The position numbers and the translations under genes were made by a program. Below, one piece after another: positions 6,523 to 12,113 of a stretch of DNA of 12,113 nt (positions are counted from its first letter, which is position 1; the number at the start of each line of letters is the position of its first letter). The notes below the pieces were generated by a model, which ran no database searches, had not been told where the DNA came from, and saw only the letters and a list, made by a program, of their open reading frames with translations. The stretch is from Pseudomonadota bacterium (GTDB lineage Bacteria > Pseudomonadota > Gammaproteobacteria > Acidithiobacillales > Acidithiobacillaceae), in NCBI GenBank assembly GCA_021818125.1, contig JAKAFG010000038.1, positions 1 to 12,113 of the forward strand, in the 5' to 3' direction.

Positions 6523-7509
6523 TCAGGCTTGTACGGCGCTCAAGTGCAGTCCCTTGGGCATGCCATCGAAACCCGAAGCATCACGGGCGAAGTAGGTGCC
6601 TTGAATAGTGCGGTGGACCATGGCCAGATCTTTCTGCGCCTGATCGAGGTATTCGTGCAGCAGGTCCGGGCGCAGGTTGGCGAGCTTCAGGACATCCAGA
6701 CGCCGCCGCGCCCGGCGCACCGCCTCGGAAGGGATGCCCGTGTTGGGCAGGTGGGCCAGCGCCACCTCCATCTCGCCCAGGCAATATTTCATGCTGCGCG
6801 GGAACTTACCGTCCTTGAGCAGATAGTCCACCACCTGATTGCTGCGCACCTGCACAGAAACATGGCGACGGTACATTTCAAAGGCGCTCAGTGCCCGCAA
6901 TACGCCCAGCCAGAGGCTGGTCCCGCTCGTTTTCTGCAGGCCCTGATCCTGAGGCAGGATCACAGCGCTGGTCACGTCAACAATGCGCGTGGTCATGTCG
7001 GCGCGTTCCATGTTGCGGCCCAGCTTGATGAACTGGTACACATTGTCCTGGCTCATGCTGCTGATGAGCAGGCCCACTAGGGCGTGGCGTCGGGCAATAA
7101 CCTCGCTGAGAAAGGCATAACGCGCATGACGGCTGTCCGAGCTAGCACCAGCATGTTCGCGGACAAAGAGGAAGAGGGTGTTCAGACGCTCCCAGAACTC
7201 GGCGGGGAGCAGGTCGCGGAAGGTGCGGCAGTTCTCCCGGGCCTGGTGAATGGCGGCCATCACCGAGTTGGGGTTGCGCTCGTCGGCAATGAGAAATCGC
7301 ATGATGCGGCCTTCCTCCGGCGTGCCGTAGTGCTCCGTGTAGAGTTCGGCGTCGCCCGTCACCTGCAAGAGAATGTCCCAGCCGAACTCGGCACCCTGGG
7401 GCAGGTCGAGCAGCAGCAGTGTGGTGGCATTGATCAGCCGGGCCATGTCTTCGGCCCGCTCCAGATAGCGGGCCATCCAGTACAGGTTTTCGGCTACTCG
7501 CGAAAGCAT
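6523..7509 (-). CDS. Alpha-E domain protein (DUF403 family)
   Basis: The product has 328 residues and is all alpha-helical in character. It starts MLSRVAENLYWMARYLERAED, the hallmark opening of the alpha-E (DUF403) family. Other family signatures are NPNSVMAAIHQARENCRTFR near residues 79-98, FIKLGRNMERADMTTRI near 160-176 and FPRSMKYCL near 236-244. Biochemical function is not established. The family nearly always sits beside a circularly permuted ATP-grasp enzyme and a transglutaminase, and is thought to assist in making or holding a peptide product. The start codon lies inside the end of the ATP-grasp gene (16-base overlap) with AGGAGG four bases upstream, so the two are probably translationally coupled. 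The length is normal for the family. Confidence 0.95.
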   Translation of the reverse strand: MLSRVAENLYWMARYLERAEDMARLINATTLLLLDLPQGAEFGWDILLQVTGDAELYTEHYGTPEEGRIMRFLIADERNPNSVMAAIHQARENCRTFRDLLPAEFWERLNTLFLFVREHAGASSDSRHARYAFLSEVIARRHALVGLLISSMSQDNVYQFIKLGRNMERADMTTRIVDVTSAVILPQDQGLQKTSGTSLWLGVLRALSAFEMYRRHVSVQVRSNQVVDYLLKDGKFPRSMKYCLGEMEVALAHLPNTGIPSEAVRRARRRLDVLKLANLRPDLLHEYLDQAQKDLAMVHRTIQGTYFARDASGFDGMPKGLHLSAVQA

Positions 7510-8957
7510 GGGGCCTCCTCATCGACAATCCAGGTGTCTTTGCTGCCGCCGCCCTGGGAGCTGTTCACCACCAGCGAGCCGGGTTGCATGGCCACCCGGG
7601 TCAGGCCGCCGGTGGTCACGTACATTTTGTCAGCCTGCAAAATAAAGGGGCGCAGATCCAGGTGACGGGGTTCCAGGTGATCGTCCACCAAAGTCGGCGC
7701 GGTGGAAAGATTCAGCGTGGGTTGGGCGATATAATTGCGCGGGTTGGCGATGATCCGTTCCGCGAAGCGTACCCGCTCTTCCGGCGTGGCGCGCGGTCCG
7801 ATGAGCATGCCGTAACCACCCGACTCATTGGCCGGTTTGACCACCAGTTCGTCCAGGTGACCCAGCACGTAATCACGGTCCGCATCGCGCATGCAGAGGT
7901 AGGTCGGCACGTTGGGCAGGATGGGTTCGGCATCCAGATAGTAGCGGATGATCTCGGGAACGAAGGCGTACACCACCTTGTCATCGGCGACTCCGGCACC
8001 GGGGGCATTGGCGATGGCGACCGTGCCGCGTCGCCAGGCGCGCAGCAGCCCGGGAATACCGAGGGCGGAGTCGGGGAGAAAGATTTCGGGATCGAGATAA
8101 TCATCATCGATGCGCCGGTAGATCACGTCCACCCGCTGTGGCCCGGAGATTGTCTTGAGATAAACGACATCGTCGTTGCCGACGAAAAAGTCCGCACCTT
8201 CCGCCAGATAGGCCCCCATCTGCTGCGCCAGATAACTATGCTCGAAGTAGGCCGAGTTATAGATGCCGGGGGTGAGCACCGCAACGACGGGTCGCTCCCC
8301 CTCGCGCGGGGACAGTGCCGCGAGCGTTTCGTAAAGCCGGTTGGGGTAGTCGTCCACCGGCAGGATAGTGGAGGACTTGAAGAGCTCTGGAAAAAGCCGC
8401 TTCATGATCTGCCGGTTCTCCAGCATGTAAGAGACGCCAGACGGAACCCGTAGATTATCTTCCAACACATAGACCGTGCCGTCGGCATCGCGCACCAGAT
8501 CGCTGCCGCAGACGTGCGCCCAGACCCCCAAGGGCGGATGCACGCCCCGACAGGGGTCCCGGAAATTGCGGGAGCCGGCCAGTACTTCGGCGGGGAAAAC
8601 GCCGTCGGCGACAATACGCTGCGCGTTATACAGGTCGTCGATAAAGAGGTTGAGGGCTTGTAAGCGCTGCTTGAGTCCCTCTTCGATGCGTACCCATTCC
8701 CGCCGTGACATAACGCGGGGAATGATGTCGAAGGGCCAGGCGCGATCGATATTGCCGGCCTCGCTATACACAGTGAAGGTAATGCCCATCGCGAGGATGG
8801 CGGCATCTGCGGCCTGCCGACGGGCGAGCAATTCGTTGCTGTCCAAGGTGCCGAGGTAATCAAACAGCGGGGCTGCGGCCAGGCGCGGAACGCCGCCCTC
8901 GCCTACCAGTTCATCGTAGGTACTCTGCTGCTGATAATGCTTGCTCAGCCAATCCAT
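7494..8957 (-). CDS. Circularly permuted ATP-grasp peptide ligase (type 2)
   Basis: The product has 487 residues, full length for the DUF404/DUF407 (COG2308) family. These are circularly permuted ATP-grasp enzymes predicted to join amino acids or peptides through acyl-phosphate intermediates. Typical motifs are YVLEDNLRVPSGVSY (163-177), GTVAIANAPGAGVADDK (311-327), VVKPANESGGYGMLIG (372-387), QPTLNLSTAP (412-421), HLDLRPFIL (432-440), GGLTRVA (450-456) and SSQGGGSKDTW (466-476), all intact. It is a cytoplasmic enzyme and the first gene of a three-gene operon with the alpha-E and transglutaminase/amidoligase genes. The start is supported by GAGGAG nine bases upstream. A full-consensus sigma-54 promoter lies about 115 bases upstream of the ATG and an NtrC-like site about 300 bases upstream. 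The product is unknown; a glutamate- or other amino-acid-based peptide is a common guess. Confidence 0.96.
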   Translation of the reverse strand: MDWLSKHYQQQSTYDELVGEGGVPRLAAAPLFDYLGTLDSNELLARRQAADAAILAMGITFTVYSEAGNIDRAWPFDIIPRVMSRREWVRIEEGLKQRLQALNLFIDDLYNAQRIVADGVFPAEVLAGSRNFRDPCRGVHPPLGVWAHVCGSDLVRDADGTVYVLEDNLRVPSGVSYMLENRQIMKRLFPELFKSSTILPVDDYPNRLYETLAALSPREGERPVVAVLTPGIYNSAYFEHSYLAQQMGAYLAEGADFFVGNDDVVYLKTISGPQRVDVIYRRIDDDYLDPEIFLPDSALGIPGLLRAWRRGTVAIANAPGAGVADDKVVYAFVPEIIRYYLDAEPILPNVPTYLCMRDADRDYVLGHLDELVVKPANESGGYGMLIGPRATPEERVRFAERIIANPRNYIAQPTLNLSTAPTLVDDHLEPRHLDLRPFILQADKMYVTTGGLTRVAMQPGSLVVNSSQGGGSKDTWIVDEEAPCFRE

Positions 8958-8974
8958 AAGCCTTTTCTCCTCTT

Positions 8975-8987
8975 GCGTGATACACGC
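8975..8987. other. Palindrome next to the ATP-grasp ribosome site
   Basis: GCGTG-ATA-CACGC is a 13-base perfect palindrome with a 3-base centre. In the transcript it could form a short hairpin that ends about two bases before the GAGGAG-containing ribosome site (8966-8973). It could tune translation or bind a protein. It may also be chance. Confidence 0.3.
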
Positions 8988-9069
8988 GCACGCTTCTGAA
9001 TATGGCGCTGAGGCGACGTCTTCGTCCGTATACTGGATCGGGCCGCTCTATGGTCATTAGAGAGGCGTC

Positions 9070-9085
9070 AGCAAAGCTTGTGCCA
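9070..9085 (-). promoter_or_regulatory. Sigma-54 promoter of the ATP-grasp/alpha-E/amidoligase operon
   Basis: The minus strand reads TGGCACAAGCTTTGCT, matching TGGCAC-N5-TTGCW at every position. The predicted start is near 9059, giving a leader of about 100 bases. The NtrC-like site at 9257-9273 is centred about 206 bases upstream, within the working range of such enhancers. Confidence 0.92.
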
Positions 9086-9256
9086 ACTACTGGCAGGCGA
9101 TCTCCGGTTTTTCCTGAACGCTGCAACAACGCTATTCTGATCGGTAAGTCTGGCCACCGGCTCTCGGGTCTTCTGTAGGCATTGGTCCGTGCATTTTGGC
9201 TGTGTCCTGAATTTGCGGCCTTTGTATCGGATCGTGCTTGAACAGAGAGAATTATT

Positions 9257-9273
9257 TGCACCATAATAGTGCA
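9257..9273. promoter_or_regulatory. NtrC-like enhancer site upstream of the ATP-grasp operon
   Basis: TGCACCATAATAGTGCA differs from the NtrC consensus palindrome TGCACCA-N3-TGGTGCA at one position and has perfect TGCAC/GTGCA arms. It is the exact reverse complement of the site upstream of ntrB at 10191-10207, and so has the same orientation relative to the gene it would serve. It lies in a non-coding AT-rich patch. Confidence 0.8.
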
Positions 9274-9276
9274 TAT

Positions 9277-9293
9277 TATTCATATTTGGTGCA
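9277..9293. promoter_or_regulatory. NtrC-like half site
   Basis: TATTCATATTTGGTGCA has a perfect right half (TGGTGCA) but no recognisable left half. It is centred 20 bases from the strong site at 9257-9273, about two helical turns. It could be a weak cooperative site. Confidence 0.3.
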
Positions 9294-9329
9294 TAGACCG
9301 TTTCCCATATTTACCTGCATCCCTGGAAT

Positions 9330-10076
9330 TTAGGCCGGCGGGGTGCCAGATGTTTCCCAGACAAAGCGCGGCAGATCATCCAGTGCCCGCAGCAACCCCT
9401 GACTCCAGCGCTCGCCGATGCTGCGGTAAAAAGGGTCTTCCTCGGACAGGCTCAGGTAACGCCCGGCCCGCAAGCTGTCGGTATGGTAAATGAGCAGTTC
9501 CACCGGCGGACCCACGGTGACGTTGCTGCGCATGGTGGAGTTCATGGAGACCAGTGCGCAGCGTGCCGCTGCCTCCAGAGACAGGTCGGGGCTGACGACG
9601 CGATCCAGAATCGGTTTGCCATATTTGATTTCGCCGATCTGCAGGAAGGGGTGATCTGACGACTCGTGGATGTAGTTGCCCTGCGGGTAAATCATATAGG
9701 TCGCCGGAGTATCTCCCTTGATCTGGCCGCCCAGGATGAAGGTCGCCTCAAAATTGGTGTTGGCGGTGTCGCGGTTGGCCTGGTTACGCTGCACCTCGGC
9801 GTTGATGAGGCCGACATAATCCGCCGCCTCCGCCATGCTGGTCAGATTGAGCAGATGGGTTTCGGCGTCCTGGTCTATATCTTGCTGCATCCGCTTGACC
9901 ACGCCCTGAGTAGTCGCCAGATTGCCCGCTGAAAGCAGACAGAGAAAGCGGTCCCCGGGCCAGCAGAAGTTATGCATTTTAGAGTAGATGCTGACGTTGT
10001 CGGTGCCCGCGTTGGTACGCGAGTCGGAGCAGAAAATCAGGCCCTCTGCGACATGAGCGGTGAGGCAATAGGTCAT
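9330..10076 (-). CDS. anbu: Anbu proteasome-like peptidase
   Basis: The product has 248 residues and belongs to the Anbu branch of the Ntn-hydrolase/proteasome beta-subunit superfamily, related to HslV. It begins Met-Thr-Tyr-Cys, so removal of Met exposes the Thr nucleophile. Asp18 and Arg20 in SDSRTNAG and Lys33 are at the expected active-site spacing. Further family motifs are SAGNLATTQ, ATFILGGQIKG, QIGEIKYGKPILDR and SMNSTMRSNVTVGPPVELL. The open frame continues about 330 bases further upstream, but only the start at 10076 places Thr second, and it has AGGA seven bases before it. Anbu genes are commonly found beside the ATP-grasp, alpha-E and transglutaminase genes seen here. The peptidase may process or recycle their product, or proteins carrying it. 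Substrate and regulatory partner are unknown. No clear promoter was found; a sigma-54-like element at 10118-10134 has one base too many between its boxes. Confidence 0.93.
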   Translation of the reverse strand: MTYCLTAHVAEGLIFCSDSRTNAGTDNVSIYSKMHNFCWPGDRFLCLLSAGNLATTQGVVKRMQQDIDQDAETHLLNLTSMAEAADYVGLINAEVQRNQANRDTANTNFEATFILGGQIKGDTPATYMIYPQGNYIHESSDHPFLQIGEIKYGKPILDRVVSPDLSLEAAARCALVSMNSTMRSNVTVGPPVELLIYHTDSLRAGRYLSLSEEDPFYRSIGERWSQGLLRALDDLPRFVWETSGTPPA

Positions 10077-10190
10077 GGAGTGTTCCTGTGAGCCCGGCGA
10101 CATAGATTTATGATATTCGCTGAAAATGATGCCGTTGGGAAGGGTGGGTCCTGCTTGCTCCTTCGGCAGCGCTAGGCAACCCGTCAGGGA

Positions 10191-10207
10191 TGCACTATTA
10201 TGGTGCA
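10191..10207. promoter_or_regulatory. NtrC-like enhancer site between Anbu and ntrB
   Basis: TGCACTATTATGGTGCA is a near-perfect NtrC palindrome. Its centre is about 130 bases upstream of the predicted ntrB start site and about 123 bases from the Anbu start codon. It can therefore serve ntrBC autoregulation and possibly the divergent Anbu gene. The same 17-mer, and one base on each side, recurs inverted at 9256-9274. Confidence 0.8.
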
Positions 10208-10221
10208 ACCAACGATAGGCC

Positions 10222-10234
10222 ATCACGCAGTGAT
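10222..10234. other. Small palindrome upstream of ntrB
   Basis: ATCAC-GCA-GTGAT is a 13-base palindrome about 101 bases upstream of the predicted ntrB start and 29 bases from the NtrC-like site. It does not fit the NtrC consensus. It may be an operator for another regulator, or chance. Confidence 0.3.
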
Positions 10235-10302
10235 TGCTGGTCCGGTTTTTATGTGAAGAACTAAAATATGCCGGTGTGAAGGATGTTGCGTCCCTGATGA
10301 GT

Positions 10303-10318
10303 TGGTGCGCTTTTTGCT
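10303..10318 (+). promoter_or_regulatory. Sigma-54 promoter of ntrBC
   Basis: TGGTGCGCTTTTTGCT keeps the invariant GG and GC at the right spacing, the full TTGCW -12 box and a T run before it. It deviates at two positions of the -24 box (TG for CA). The predicted start is near 10329, about 36 bases before the chosen ntrB ATG. The NtrC-like site lies about 130 bases upstream. Confidence 0.75.
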
Positions 10319-10364
10319 TGCTGAGCATAGAGCCTATTTGATCAGTCACAGAATCGGAGCTTGC

Positions 10365-11450
10365 ATGGTGCGCCGCAAAAGAATAACCGCTCTGCCCACA
10401 GAGCATATGGTGCTGGATGCTCTGGAATCAGCCGTACTGATTCTGGGGGGTGATTATCATATCCGTTATATGAATCCTGCCGCCGAAAATCTGCTGCGCA
10501 TCAGCCAGCATCAGGCGCTGGGACAGACCTTGTCGGCGCTTTGCAGCATTGTCGGTGAAGAACGCTTCGTCACACTTTTTGCTGATGCCGCCACGGCGAA
10601 CACGGCCGTATTGCGCAGGGCCTTGTCTTTGGTGCTGAGTGAGGGTGGGAGTGCGGTAGTGGATTTGGTGGTGACACCTGCACCAACGGACGGTCTCATT
10701 ATTGAAATGCGGCCAATGGAATTGCCGGCGCGTCATGCCGAGGAGGAGATGCAGGACCGCATTTACGGTGCCGCCCAGGAGATGCTGCGCGGCCTCGCCC
10801 ACGAAATCAAAAACCCCCTCGGCGGCTTGCGCGGGGCCACGCAGCTTCTGGAGCGCGAACTACAGCGCCCCGAACTGAAGGATTACACCCGGGTCATCCT
10901 CCATGAGGTGGATCGCCTCCATCATCTGGTGGATCGCCTGCAGGGACCCCGCAGCCGCCCGGTTTTTGCCGAAGTGAATATCCATCAGGTGCTTGAACAT
11001 GTGCGTCGGCTGCTGAACGCGGAATTGCCCACCGGCATTGCCGTGCGTTTCGATTATGATCCCTCTATCCCCGATATTTTGGCTGATCAGGAGCAACTGG
11101 TGCAGGTTTTTCTGAACTTAATGCGTAACGCCCAGCAGGCGGTAGACCGCCACGGCACGATCCTGATTCGCACCCGGGTCGAACGCTACGTCACCCTTTT
11201 GCATCACAAGTTTCGCCTGGCACTGCGCGTGGATGTCGTCGATAGCGGCCCGGGAATCCCCGCAGAACTGTTGCCCCGGATCTTTTTACCGCTGGTGACC
11301 AGTCGCGCTGAGGGTATGGGGATGGGACTCGCTATCGCCCAAGGGCTGGTGCGTGGGCATGGCGGTGTGATCCATTGCCACTCGCAACCTAAGGAAACGG
11401 TGTTTTCCGTTTCCCTGCCCCTCTTACCGCACCGGGAGGCATCCGCATGA
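10365..11450 (+). CDS. ntrB: Nitrogen-regulation sensor histidine kinase NtrB
   Basis: The product has 361 residues, a normal length for NtrB (GlnL), the cytoplasmic kinase/phosphatase that senses nitrogen status through PII and phosphorylates NtrC. A PAS domain occupies about residues 15-125 (VLDALESAVLILGGDYHIRYMNPAA at its start). The phosphorylated histidine is His146 in GLAHEIKNPLGGLRGA. The ATP-binding domain has the N box NLMRNAQQAV (251-260), the DSGPGIP box (293-299), the IFLPLVTSR segment and the glycine box GMGMGLAIAQ (317-326). No membrane segment is present. I chose the ATG at 10365, which has GGAG five bases upstream. An in-frame ATG at 10302 lies within the promoter and one at 10407 has a poorer context. 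The gene overlaps ntrC by four bases (ATGA). Confidence 0.94.
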   Translation: MVRRKRITALPTEHMVLDALESAVLILGGDYHIRYMNPAAENLLRISQHQALGQTLSALCSIVGEERFVTLFADAATANTAVLRRALSLVLSEGGSAVVDLVVTPAPTDGLIIEMRPMELPARHAEEEMQDRIYGAAQEMLRGLAHEIKNPLGGLRGATQLLERELQRPELKDYTRVILHEVDRLHHLVDRLQGPRSRPVFAEVNIHQVLEHVRRLLNAELPTGIAVRFDYDPSIPDILADQEQLVQVFLNLMRNAQQAVDRHGTILIRTRVERYVTLLHHKFRLALRVDVVDSGPGIPAELLPRIFLPLVTSRAEGMGMGLAIAQGLVRGHGGVIHCHSQPKETVFSVSLPLLPHREASA

Positions 11451-12113
11451 AACAGGTCTGGATCATTGACGATGACCCTTCCATTCGCTGGGTATTAGAG
11501 AAAGCGCTGACCCAGGCCGAGATCCCGGTGCACAGTTTTACCGAGGCTGACAGCGCCCTGCGGGCACTGGGGCGCGAGCAACCAGAGGCCATCGTCACCG
11601 ATCTGCGCATGCCGGGCCTGGATGGACTGGCTTTTCTGCGCGAGGTGCAATCGCGCTGGCCGAAACTGCCGGTAATCGTGATGACAGCGCACTCCGATCT
11701 CGACAACGCCGTCGCCGCTTTCCAGAGTGGAGCCTTTGAATATCTGCCCAAACCTTTTGACATGGACGAGGCGGTTGCCCTGGTACGGCGCGCTCTTGGC
11801 AGTCAGGCAGAACCGAGCGCTGCGGGTGTTGAGGAAAGCGATCCAGCGGAAATGATTGGCGAAGCTCCGGCCATGCAGGAGGTATTTCGTGCCATCGGTC
11901 GTCTGTCGCGTTCACAGATCAACGTGCTTATTACCGGCGAGTCGGGGGCAGGCAAGGAACTGGTGGCCAGTGCTCTGCACAGGCACAGCCCCCGCGCGCA
12001 CGGACCCTTCATCGCCATCAACACGGCGGCCATTCCCGCCGAGTTACTTGAATCGGAACTTTTCGGCCATGAAAAGGGCGCATTTACCGGGGCGGTGCAG
12101 ACCCGGCAGGGTC
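11447..12113 (+). CDS. ntrC: Nitrogen-regulation response regulator NtrC, 3' end outside window
   Basis: The first 222 residues of a protein that is usually about 470 long are present. The receiver domain (1-120) has the acidic pocket Asp8/Asp9, phosphorylation site Asp52 in VTDLRMPGLDG, Thr80 and Lys102. The AAA+ domain begins near residue 135 with Walker A GESGAGKE (164-171; Ala where GESGTGKE is usual). The sigma-54 contact loop GAFTGA (211-216) is intact. The C-terminal DNA-binding helix-turn-helix is beyond the edge. When phosphorylated by NtrB it would activate sigma-54 promoters, five of which are predicted in this window. It starts inside the ntrB stop codon (ATGA) with GGGAGG seven bases before the ATG, indicating translational coupling. 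Confidence 0.96.
   Translation, partial: MKQVWIIDDDPSIRWVLEKALTQAEIPVHSFTEADSALRALGREQPEAIVTDLRMPGLDGLAFLREVQSRWPKLPVIVMTAHSDLDNAVAAFQSGAFEYLPKPFDMDEAVALVRRALGSQAEPSAAGVEESDPAEMIGEAPAMQEVFRAIGRLSRSQINVLITGESGAGKELVASALHRHSPRAHGPFIAINTAAIPAELLESELFGHEKGAFTGAVQTRQG

Larger units (their letters stand above)
8958..9329. other. 372-base intergenic region between Anbu and the ATP-grasp operon
   Basis: No protein gene is supported here. It contains the operon's sigma-54 promoter (9070-9085), a leader of about 100 bases with a small palindrome next to the ribosome site, and an NtrC-like site in an AT-rich patch (about 9245-9320). I see no intrinsic terminator after the Anbu gene, so some Anbu transcripts may read through into the operon. 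Confidence 0.75.

Noticed and set aside
7584..8453. Plus-strand open frame of 289 codons
   Set aside because: It is antisense to the ATP-grasp gene, whose catalytic motifs are all intact in the minus-strand frame. No domain or ribosome site supports the antisense reading.
9332..9347. Minus-strand TGGCACCCCGCCGGCC as a further sigma-54 promoter
   Set aside because: The -24 box is perfect, but the -12 box (CGGCC) keeps only the GC and the site lies in the last codons of Anbu with no gene needing it. The coding sequence explains it.
10077..10406. N-terminal extension of Anbu of up to 110 residues
   Set aside because: The frame is open, but only the start at 10076 puts the catalytic Thr right after Met. 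The upstream part contains the NtrC-like site and shows no conserved sequence.

Overview
The window looks like chromosomal DNA of a proteobacterium. The ntrBC pair, PrkA kinase and Anbu-type peptidase together with a GC-rich composition suggest a gamma-, beta- or Acidithiobacillia-type lineage, but the species cannot be read from the sequence with certainty. There are no tRNA or rRNA genes, no insertion sequences and no CRISPR arrays. Eight protein genes are supported. Two are cut by the window edges: prkA on the left and ntrC on the right.

Layout, left to right. (1) prkA runs on the minus strand and leaves the window at base 1. (2) A 535-base control region follows. It holds a sigma-54 promoter and NtrC-like sites for prkA, a predicted small RNA of about 65 nt with its own sigma-54 promoter and terminator, and a full-consensus sigma-54 promoter pointing right. 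(3) The right-pointing promoter leads into a gene for a PDC/Cache-sensor protein with four membrane segments. (4) A convergent three-gene minus-strand operon follows: circularly permuted ATP-grasp ligase, then alpha-E protein, then a 1120-residue transglutaminase/amidoligase (DUF2126) fusion. It has its own full-consensus sigma-54 promoter and an upstream NtrC-like site. (5) The Anbu proteasome-like peptidase gene is on the minus strand. (6) Divergent from it is ntrB-ntrC on the plus strand, again with a sigma-54 promoter and an NtrC-like site.

The unifying signal is regulatory. Five sigma-54 (-24/-12) promoters match TGGCAC-N5-TTGCW at 14 to 16 of 16 positions. All lie in intergenic DNA, and all point at a gene or at the predicted RNA. 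Three of them have NtrC-like palindromes (TGCAC-N7-GTGCA type) about 110 to 210 bases upstream. The ntrBC site and the ATP-grasp operon site are identical over 19 bases. The window therefore reads as a nitrogen-limitation (Ntr) cluster. The two-component system NtrB/NtrC probably controls itself, the PrkA stress kinase and a peptide ligase/amidoligase/peptidase system whose product is unknown. It may also control a new small RNA with anti-Shine-Dalgarno loops. The gene families are established knowledge. The promoters are seen in the sequence. The regulon assignment and the small RNA are inference.
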